From Acetobacteraceae bacterium (lineage in GTDB: Bacteria > Pseudomonadota > Alphaproteobacteria > Acetobacterales > Acetobacteraceae): a stretch of 39,075 bases of DNA. The notes under the pieces are model-generated. The model saw only the letters and a program-made list of their open reading frames with translations. It searched no databases and was not told the DNA's origin. This document shows, piece by piece, positions 30,382 to 36,921 of this stretch (its first letter is position 1; the number at the start of each line of letters is the position of its first letter). The DNA is taken from positions 1-39,075 of the forward strand of contig PLSD01000082.1 in assembly GCA_003164135.1 (NCBI GenBank). Reading direction: 5' to 3'. A program made the position numbers and the translations under genes.

Positions 30382-30759
30382 ATGCGGTACGGTGTTTTGG
30401 CGGTTTTGCTGCTGGCGGGGTGTGCCACGGGGCCTAGCGTGCAGACGCGGATGGCTGCGTATATCGGCGCGGATGAACAGACGCTGGTGAACAAATTGGG
30501 CGTGCCGGATAAGCAGATTACGGTGAATGGGACGGAGTATTTGGCGTATGACGCGCGGCGGGTGGTGAGCGAGCCGGGGGTGTATCTGGGCGGGGGGTAT
30601 GGGCCGTATGCGGGGCCTTGGTTTGGCGGGGGATTTTATCCGGATGTGTTTGATGCGGCGGTGCCGCCGCGGGTGGTGGTTTATGAATGTGAGACGACGT
30701 TTTTGCTAAAGAGTGGCAAGGTGGTGGACTTTACGCTGCGGGGGAATGATTGCGGGTGA
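30382..30759 (+). CDS. Small lipoprotein of unknown function
   Basis: This 125-residue protein begins MRYGVLAVLLLAGCATG, a lipoprotein signal with lipobox LLAGC (Cys14), so it is lipid-anchored in the envelope. The mature part has an N-terminal segment MAAYIGADEQTLVNKLGVPDKQITVNGTEYLAYD that resembles the SmpA/BamE-like fold of small outer-membrane lipoproteins (helix, G.P, then strands). A Gly/Tyr-rich stretch (GGGYGPYAGPWFGGGFYPD) and a C-terminal strand pair with two Cys (YECETTF and NDCG) follow. A GTG at 30367 is a longer start, but GAGG 5 bases before the ATG at 30382 is better. Family assignment beyond lipoprotein is a guess. Confidence 0.75.
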   Translation: MRYGVLAVLLLAGCATGPSVQTRMAAYIGADEQTLVNKLGVPDKQITVNGTEYLAYDARRVVSEPGVYLGGGYGPYAGPWFGGGFYPDVFDAAVPPRVVVYECETTFLLKSGKVVDFTLRGNDCG

Positions 30760-30764
30760 GGGGG

Positions 30765-30780
30765 TGTTTCACGTGAAGCT
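30765..30780. promoter_or_regulatory. parS-like ParB-binding site
   Basis: TGTTTCACGTGAAGCT matches the widely conserved chromosomal parS consensus TGTTTCACGTGAAACA at 14 of 16 positions, with an intact TTTCACGTGAA core and a perfect TTCACGTGAA palindrome. It lies between genes, 6 bases after the lipoprotein stop. Functional parS sites bind ParB for chromosome segregation and usually lie near oriC; no parAB is in the window. A core this long is unlikely by chance in 39 kb, but binding is not shown. Confidence 0.6.
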
Positions 30781-30984
30781 ATTGTGAGGTTTTTGCTATA
30801 ACGCGTTGTTAGTATGGCTTAATTTTTTGCTTGCACCCCAATTTGTGCGGGTTTGTGTCGGAAAAGGAATGAGTTGGAGGTAAAGCTGGCGGAATGCGCT
30901 TTGCCAATCCGCCCTTGCGGCTATTAGTTGTAATGACTACCCTATCGGGGTTTGTATCATTTTTACGCCTAGGCAAGAGAGCTA

Positions 30985-33129
30985 ATGGACCTTTCAACAT
31001 TTTGCCATCTTGTCGATGAAACTAGTGGGGTCATCGACCAATGGCCAAACGAGCTTTTCGGGAATTATCGATATTTAGGTCTACCCGAGACAGGTAATTT
31101 TACGTCGACGACTATAAGCGATGAGCTGGATAGTCGAATCCGAAATGCCTTTGTTCCCGGAGATAAGAGAATTGCCGAGCAATGCAGACAGTTGCTAGGC
31201 GAACTTATCCATGAGCACATTTTGGAAAATCATCCTTTAAACCCGTATTGTGAAATTCTAGCGAAGATAAAAGACGCTACTCAGTTTCAGCAGACAGTCG
31301 GAAATGATACCTGCCAGGAATGGCGTCAAGCAGTCGAATACGGGCATCTAAGTGTCAAACAAATGAGTCTGAACACTATAGAGCGTTTGGATCACATTTA
31401 CCCTGAATATTATGCAGTAGGCCATGCGGCAGCGCGTCTAAAGCGTTATGGCTATCCGATTGAACGTGCAGGGGATAAAATTTCCCTAAACGAGGCGATG
31501 CAAATACGATTAGTAGCTAAGATAGAAACACTACTCGCAGAACTTGGTGGACTTTTTGTCGCACGACAAATTTTCAACCGCATGAGTGTCGGATATGACT
31601 TACAGCAAGAGCGATACCACCTTGTCGCTCCCAAACCTAACGCACAAATCGTCCAGCAACCATTGATTCCCTTTGGATACCTATTTCAATTAGCAGTCAA
31701 GCATTACAATAATGGAAAGGCAAGCGGCACTGCCGATCACAACAATTTTGGAAAAGCAGTGTCACTGATCCTAGATTATTCCACGCTTCTTGATGTGCAA
31801 GATTTTAGCCATTTCCCGCACTTTCCGTTCGTACCAGAAAAAATGCTTCAAGCACTGCAAAGAATGGCATTAGCAGACACGTTGTATAAAATTCCCCAAG
31901 TTCGCGGAAGTGATATCACAAAGATTCTTCGTGGCCTACTTAATATTGAGACCGTTGATGAACCTTTTGAAAAAGGTTGGACGATAAAACAAGCTATTGA
32001 AGTGATAGATGTTATCTTAAATCAATCAAAAGAAAAGCGCGGTCCGATCCGTGTTCGCGCGCGCGAAGTTAGAAAATTATGCCCGTCAATCGACGGGCAT
32101 ATTGTAGATATAATCTTGAGCGACGTTTTGTCGCATCCACACGCGGGCGCCAACCAAAATTTTTCTAGACCGACTGATGCGCCAACTACGCCAATGGGCA
32201 ACAGCAACACTTCTGGTGCTGATTTTTCCCAGTTTCCCTTGCTGAAATATAGCGATCAAAGCTACATCCTTATGGATCGGTCAGCTTGCTCAGGGGCATT
32301 CCTAGAAGCAATTTTCTCACAGATGCGGAAAAAAGATGATCACTTTGATCGCGACCTAGGCAAACCAATAGAACGTCTCGTCAAAGGCATTTTGCTTCAA
32401 CATAATATTCCCTCACGTAGTGGCAATTACAAAATCGGGTCAGAAGAGGGAGAATGCGATATCGTCATCGAAATGGATGAGATCGTAATTCTGATTGAAG
32501 TGAAAAAGAAACCTTTAACTCGTCGCGCTCGCGCAGGATCTGACTTGTCTTTGGTTTTAGACCTCGCACAAAGCCTACTAGAAGCTCAGGAACAAGCCGG
32601 AAATCACGAGATGCGACTTCTACGGGAAGGCTATTTAGATTTAAACGAAAATGGAGAGACTTATCGCGTTCAGCTCAACGGACGAAGCATTGAACGCATA
32701 GCACTATCTTTCACGGATTTCGGCAGCTTCCACGATCGTTTGTTTCTTGAGAAGTTTTTGAACGCGATCATCCGACTAAAATTTGGTGTCGCAGACTCGC
32801 GATATGAAAGACAATTCACAGCGATTAATCAGGCTATTACTGCTCTTCAAGAGCAGAGCCGCTTCTTGTATCCTGCGGATGGACCGCGAAAACGCCCATA
32901 TTTCAATTGCTGGTTCTTCAGCTTGCCTCAACTACTGATCCTTCTCGATGGAGTTGACAGCCCAGAATCTTTTCGCGATGCGCTTTGGGCAACGAGAAAC
33001 TTAGGCAATGGAAGCGGCGATCTTTGCTTTGATATACATCACGCTGAGCACATAAGAAAGACACAACCTGCTATGTGGGAAATGCTGTTAACATTGAAAG
33101 ACCGCGAGGTGACATTCCTAACTGGATAG
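30985..33129 (+). CDS. Orphan 714-residue protein with a PD-(D/E)XK nuclease-like domain
   Basis: I do not recognise the full protein. Residues 1-440 are mostly helical with no known motif. Residues about 455-540 look like a PD-(D/E)XK nuclease core: Glu463 in a helix (PIERLVKGIL), Asp492 in GECDIVIEMDEI, then Glu505 and Lys507 in VILIEVKKKP, and a helix with Gln529. This is the spacing of the catalytic D..ExK site. The C-terminal 170 residues are again helical and unknown. No helicase or ATPase motif and no signal peptide is present. The gene is AT-rich, unlike its neighbours, and is followed by a REP-like cluster, so horizontal gain is likely. It could be a single-gene anti-phage or mobile-element nuclease, but that is inference only. 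Confidence 0.75.
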   Translation: MDLSTFCHLVDETSGVIDQWPNELFGNYRYLGLPETGNFTSTTISDELDSRIRNAFVPGDKRIAEQCRQLLGELIHEHILENHPLNPYCEILAKIKDATQFQQTVGNDTCQEWRQAVEYGHLSVKQMSLNTIERLDHIYPEYYAVGHAAARLKRYGYPIERAGDKISLNEAMQIRLVAKIETLLAELGGLFVARQIFNRMSVGYDLQQERYHLVAPKPNAQIVQQPLIPFGYLFQLAVKHYNNGKASGTADHNNFGKAVSLILDYSTLLDVQDFSHFPHFPFVPEKMLQALQRMALADTLYKIPQVRGSDITKILRGLLNIETVDEPFEKGWTIKQAIEVIDVILNQSKEKRGPIRVRAREVRKLCPSIDGHIVDIILSDVLSHPHAGANQNFSRPTDAPTTPMGNSNTSGADFSQFPLLKYSDQSYILMDRSACSGAFLEAIFSQMRKKDDHFDRDLGKPIERLVKGILLQHNIPSRSGNYKIGSEEGECDIVIEMDEIVILIEVKKKPLTRRARAGSDLSLVLDLAQSLLEAQEQAGNHEMRLLREGYLDLNENGETYRVQLNGRSIERIALSFTDFGSFHDRLFLEKFLNAIIRLKFGVADSRYERQFTAINQAITALQEQSRFLYPADGPRKRPYFNCWFFSLPQLLILLDGVDSPESFRDALWATRNLGNGSGDLCFDIHHAEHIRKTQPAMWEMLLTLKDREVTFLTG

Positions 33130-33156
33130 CATAGCTGAAAAACGGAAGCCTTGGAT

Positions 33157-33465
33157 ACGTCTACCGGCGTTCGCCGGCATGACGGGTGGGGAAGGTGGGG
33201 GTTGGGCGGCGGCTGTTTTGGGATTTGTTGAGGGTTGGTTCTGGATTGCCGACCCCGGCCTTCGCCGGGGTCGCAATGAGCTTGGGGGCGGGTTTTGGGT
33301 TAGATTGATGGGGCGGGAAGATGGATCGCCACGGCCGCGTCGTGCGAATGCACGCATTCGCGTGACGCGGCCTCGCGATGACGTTGGGGGGCAGGCTGGT
33401 TCGGGAAGTGTTGAGGCTGGTTAAGGAAGACGTGGATGCCGGCGTGCGCCGGCATGACGATGGGG
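33157..33465. repeat. Cluster of four REP-like palindromes
   Basis: Between the orphan nuclease-like gene and the Lrp gene, no ORF is credible, but four stem-loops occur: ACCGGCGTTCGCCGGCATGA (33163-33182, the inverse of the copy at 19286); ATTGC.GACCCCGGC with its complement (33245-33277); a 25-base imperfect inverted repeat at 33325-33380 with ATCGC, GGCCGCGTC and GCGAATG blocks; and GATGCCGGCGTGCGCCGGCA (about 33435-33454, followed by TGACG). TGCCGGCG..CGCCGGCA is the common core. Confidence 0.75.
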
Positions 33466-33467
33466 GG

Positions 33468-33923
33468 TTAGATGGGCAGGGGGCCTTCCTTCATGCGTTC
33501 CATGGCGAAGCGGGAGGAGACGTTGCGGAGGGGGACGGCGGCGATGAGTTTGCGGTAGAAGGAGTCGTAGGCGGCGATGTCGGGGACGATGACGTGGAGG
33601 AGGTAGTCGACGTCGCCGGACATGCGCCAGGCGCCGACGATCTCCGGCGTGGTGGCGATGGTTTGGGCGAAACGTTCGAGCCAGGCGGCGGAGTGGTCGG
33701 CGGTTTCAACCGAGACGAAGACGGAGACGGGGAGGCCTAGTTTGTCGGCGTCCAGCACGGCGATGCGGGCGCGGATGATGCCGGTTTCCTCCATGCGCTT
33801 GATGCGCTTCCAGCAGGGGGTGGCGGTGAGGCCGACTTTGTCGGCGATTTCGTTGAGGGAGAGCGATGCGTCCTGGGCGATGAGGCGGAGGATGGCGCGG
33901 TCTATGTTGTCGAGGTCTGACAT
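33468..33923 (-). CDS. Lrp/AsnC family transcriptional regulator
   Basis: This 151-residue DNA-binding protein has the N-terminal winged helix (LDNIDRAILRLIAQDASLSL, then NEIADKVGLTATPCWKRIKRME, the recognition helix near 33-42) and the C-terminal RAM effector domain, which senses amino acids. The domain shows the family signature DYLLHVIVPDIAAYDSF, and the end MERMKEGPLPI is characteristic of this Lrp subgroup. It is divergent from serC-serA with 122 bases between starts, so it could control serine synthesis or itself; that link is inferred from position only. The gene follows the REP-like cluster directly. Confidence 0.92.
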   Translation of the reverse strand: MSDLDNIDRAILRLIAQDASLSLNEIADKVGLTATPCWKRIKRMEETGIIRARIAVLDADKLGLPVSVFVSVETADHSAAWLERFAQTIATTPEIVGAWRMSGDVDYLLHVIVPDIAAYDSFYRKLIAAVPLRNVSSRFAMERMKEGPLPI

Positions 33924-34045
33924 GCGGCTTGTACTGCCTTGCGTTGCGGTGAAGGACTATTGCGGCGGGTTGGGAAACGGGCTAGGAGGCTGGCTGGGTC
34001 ACGCCCCCCCAATGGGGCGCTTTTCTTCTGTAAGGGAGAGTTATT
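33924..34045 (+). ncRNA. Candidate serC-type leader RNA / attenuator upstream of serC
   Basis: The leader contains GGGTCACGCCCCCCCAATGG followed by GGCGCTTTTCTTCT. CGCCCC pairs with GGGGCG around a short loop (about 34001-34019) and a T-rich tract follows, like an attenuator, 25 bases before the serC ATG. Alphaproteobacteria are known to carry a conserved serC RNA motif in the 5-prime leader of serC-serA operons, and this position matches. I could not compare it with the covariance model. AAGGGAGAG before the ATG is the ribosome binding site. Confidence 0.45.
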
Positions 34046-35218
34046 ATGGCAGATTTTTCTGTTGCCGCAATGCCGGTGACACGTCCACAGAATCCTAATT
34101 TTTCATCGGGGCCTTGCGCCAAGCGGCCGGGCTTTACGCTTGAGGCACTTAGCGGTGCCGCGCTGGGGCGTAGCCATCGGGCGAAAGGGCCCAAGGCGAA
34201 GCTGGCCGAGGTGATTACCCTTTCCAAACAGATACTTGGCATGCCGGAAGACTGGCGGCTGGGGATTGTGCCGGGCTCGGACACCGGGGCGGTGGAGATG
34301 GCGTTGTGGTCGATGCTGGGCGCGCGGCCGGTGGATGTGCTGGCGCATGAGAGTTTTTCCGAGGCCTGGGCGACGGATGTGGTCAAGCAGTTGAAGCTGG
34401 CCGATGCGCGGGTGTTGAAGGCCGATTACGGCAAGCTGCCGGATGTGGCGGCGATTGATTTCAGCCATGACGTGGTGCTGGCGTGGAATGGCACGACCTC
34501 TGGCGTGCGGTTTCCGAACGGGGATTTTATTCCGGATGACCGCGAAGGGTTGGTGATTGCCGACTCGACCTCCGCCGCGTTTGCGATGGATTTGCCGTGG
34601 GCGAAACTGGATGTGGTGACCTGGAGCTGGCAGAAAGTGCTCGGCGGGGAAGGCGGGCATGGGATGCTTGCACTGAGCCCGCGGGCGGTGGAGCGGTTGC
34701 TGACGTATAAGCCGGCGTGGCCATTGCCGAAGGTTTTCCGGCTGACTTCGGGGGGCAAGCTGACCGAGGGTATTTTTGTGGGCGAGACGATCAACACGCC
34801 TTCCATGCTGTGCGTGGAAGATGCGCTGGATGGGTTGCGCTGGGCGCAGAGTGCCGGTGGGTTGCCGGGGCTGATTGCGCGCTCCGAAGGTAATTTGAAG
34901 GCGATTGCCGATTGGGTTGAGGGCAATGAGCGGGTGAAGTTTTTGGCGGAGAAGCCGGAGACAAGGTCCTGCACCTCGATTTGTTTGGTGATTGCGGCAC
35001 CCTGGTTTGTGAAACTGGATGCCGAGGGGCAGGCCAAGGCGGCGAAAGCCGTGGCGGCGCTGCTGGAGAAAGAGAAAGTGGCGCTGGATGCGGGGGCGTA
35101 TCGTGATGCGCCGCCGGGCTTGCGGATTTGGGGCGGGGCGACGGTGGAGACATCGGACATTGCCGCGCTGCTGCCGTGGATTGATTACGCGATCGACGCT
35201 GTTTCCACTGAATTTTAA
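34046..35218 (+). CDS. serC: Phosphoserine transaminase SerC
   Basis: SerC converts 3-phosphohydroxypyruvate and glutamate to phosphoserine with PLP, the second step of serine synthesis. The 390-residue protein is of the alphaproteobacterial/archaeal type (as in Methanosarcina), not the shorter E. coli type. It begins [20 protein letters not shown], and has [40 protein letters not shown] and [16 protein letters not shown] with the PLP-pairing Asp. The Schiff-base Lys197 is in [13 protein letters not shown]. It is 12 bases from serA and clearly in one operon. Both enzymes together feed serine, glycine and one-carbon units. Confidence 0.96.
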   Translation: MADFSVAAMPVTRPQNPNFSSGPCAKRPGFTLEALSGAALGRSHRAKGPKAKLAEVITLSKQILGMPEDWRLGIVPGSDTGAVEMALWSMLGARPVDVLAHESFSEAWATDVVKQLKLADARVLKADYGKLPDVAAIDFSHDVVLAWNGTTSGVRFPNGDFIPDDREGLVIADSTSAAFAMDLPWAKLDVVTWSWQKVLGGEGGHGMLALSPRAVERLLTYKPAWPLPKVFRLTSGGKLTEGIFVGETINTPSMLCVEDALDGLRWAQSAGGLPGLIARSEGNLKAIADWVEGNERVKFLAEKPETRSCTSICLVIAAPWFVKLDAEGQAKAAKAVAALLEKEKVALDAGAYRDAPPGLRIWGGATVETSDIAALLPWIDYAIDAVSTEF

Positions 35219-35230
35219 GAGGTTTGCAAA

Positions 35231-36817
35231 ATGGTTAAGGTTTTGATCAGCGACAAACTGTCGCCGGCTGCGATTGCGATTTTTAAAGAACGCGGCGTTG
35301 ATGTGGATGTGAAGACGGGGCTGACGCCCGCGGAGTTGCGGGCGATTATCGGCGAGTATGATGGGTTGGCGATAAGGTCTGCCACCAAGGTGACGAAAGA
35401 GGTTTTGGATGTTGCCACGAAGCTGAAAGTTATTGGCCGGGCCGGGATCGGTGTGGATAATGTGGATGTGAAGTCCGCGACGTCGCGCGGTGTGGTGGTG
35501 ATGAACACGCCGTTCGGCAATGCGATTACGACGGCGGAACATGCGATTGCGCTGATGTTTGCGTTGGCGCGGCAGTTGCCGGAGGCTTCGGCTTCGACGA
35601 AAGCTGGCAAGTGGGAGAAGAACCGCTTTATGGGCGTGGAGCTGACCGCGAAGACGCTGGGGCTGATCGGGTGCGGGAATATTGGCTCGATCGTGGCCGA
35701 CCGCGCCGTTGGCTTGAAGATGAAGGTGCTGGCGTATGATCCGTATTTGACGGAAGCGCGGGCGGTGCAGCTGGGCGTGGAGAAGGTGGATCTGGATACC
35801 GCGCTGGCGAAGGCGGATTTCATTACGATCCATACGCCGCTGACCGATGCGACGCGCAATATTTTGTCGCGCGAGGCGATTGCGAAGACGAAGAAGGGCG
35901 TGCGGATTGTGAACTGCGCGCGCGGCGGGTTGCTCGATGAGGCGGCGCTGTATGATGCGCTGGTGAGCGGGCATGTGGCGGGGGCGGCGCTGGATGTGTT
36001 CGAGGTTGAGCCTGCTACCGATAGTCCGTTATTCGCTTTGGAAAACGTGATCGCGACGCCGCATTTGGGTGCGGCGACGACGGAAGCGCAGGAAAATGTG
36101 GCGTTGCAGGTGGCCGAGCAGATCAGCGATTTTTTGCTGACGGGCGCGGTGGTGAACGCGCTGAACATGCCGAGCGTGAGTGCCGAGGAAGCCCCGCGGC
36201 TGCGCCCGTATATGGAGCTGAGCCGGTTGCTGGGCGCGTTTGCCGGGCAGCTGACGCAAGCGAAGGATGGTGTCATCAAACGGGTGCTGGTTGAGTACGA
36301 AGGCGCCGCGGCGCCGCTGAACCACCGGCCGCTGACCGCCGCCGCGCTGGCGGGGCTGCTGGGGCCGGTGATGGAAGGGGTGAACATGGTCTCGGCGCCG
36401 GTGTTTGCGCGGGACCATGGGATCGAAGTCTCCGAAGGCAGCAGCGAAAGGGTTGGCGACTACCAGAGCCTGGTGCGCATTTCGGTGACCACCGGCGATC
36501 AGACCCGCGCGGTGACCGGCACTTTGATCGGCAACGGCAAGCCGCGCCTAGTGGAGATCAAGGGTATTAAAGTGGAGGCCGATTTCGCGCCGCATATGCT
36601 TTATGTGACCAACAAGGATAAGCCCGGCTTTATCGGCCGGTTCGGCATGCTGCTGGCGGAAGCGGGGGTGAATATCGCCACCTTCCACCTCGGCCGTGCG
36701 GCGGAAGGCGAAGATGCCATCTGCCTGGTGTCCACCGACGGCACCACGCCCGCCAACGTGCTGGCCCAGGTGCGCGCGCTGCCGCTGGTCATGCAGGCTA
36801 CGACACTGACGTTCTGA
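35231..36817 (+). CDS. serA: D-3-phosphoglycerate dehydrogenase SerA (long form)
   Basis: SerA oxidises 3-phosphoglycerate with NAD+, the first and regulated step of serine synthesis. The 528 residues are the long type-I form. There is a split substrate domain and a Rossmann domain (LGLIGCGNIGSIVADRAVG), with catalytic Arg231 (NCARGG), Glu260 (DVFEVEP) and His278 (TPHLGAAT). An intervening ASB domain (about 320-450) and a C-terminal ACT domain (about 455-525; MLYVTNKDKPGFIGRFGMLL) complete it and may bind serine as feedback inhibitor. It is the second gene of the serC-serA operon. A repeat element begins 5 bases after its stop. Confidence 0.97.
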   Translation: MVKVLISDKLSPAAIAIFKERGVDVDVKTGLTPAELRAIIGEYDGLAIRSATKVTKEVLDVATKLKVIGRAGIGVDNVDVKSATSRGVVVMNTPFGNAITTAEHAIALMFALARQLPEASASTKAGKWEKNRFMGVELTAKTLGLIGCGNIGSIVADRAVGLKMKVLAYDPYLTEARAVQLGVEKVDLDTALAKADFITIHTPLTDATRNILSREAIAKTKKGVRIVNCARGGLLDEAALYDALVSGHVAGAALDVFEVEPATDSPLFALENVIATPHLGAATTEAQENVALQVAEQISDFLLTGAVVNALNMPSVSAEEAPRLRPYMELSRLLGAFAGQLTQAKDGVIKRVLVEYEGAAAPLNHRPLTAAALAGLLGPVMEGVNMVSAPVFARDHGIEVSEGSSERVGDYQSLVRISVTTGDQTRAVTGTLIGNGKPRLVEIKGIKVEADFAPHMLYVTNKDKPGFIGRFGMLLAEAGVNIATFHLGRAAEGEDAICLVSTDGTTPANVLAQVRALPLVMQATTLTF

Positions 36818-36821
36818 GCGT

Positions 36822-36921
36822 GAGCAAGGCCAGGGGGCGTCGCGCCGGAGGCGCGCCTGTTAGCTAATAGGCGCCCCTTCGCTGGGGGGCCAGGGGGACA
36901 GCGTCCCCTTGGCCTTGCTTA
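36822..36921. repeat. GC-rich inverted repeat between serA and the membrane protein
   Basis: Outer arms GAGCAAGGCCAGGGGG (36822-36837) and CCCCTTGGCCTTGCTT (about 36905-36920) are inverted copies. The centre TTAGCTAA (36860-36867) is flanked by GGCGCGCCT and AGGCGCC. The outer arm AAGGCCAAGGGG is the same as in the element at 24747. It separates convergent genes and can act as a terminator on both strands. Its left-central part includes the stop codon and last codons of the minus-strand gene. Confidence 0.8.

Noticed and set aside
34103-35974. A 623-residue minus-strand frame opposite serC-serA.
   Set aside because: Arg/His/Pro/Gln-rich shadow sequence with no motif; serC and serA are unmistakable on the plus strand.
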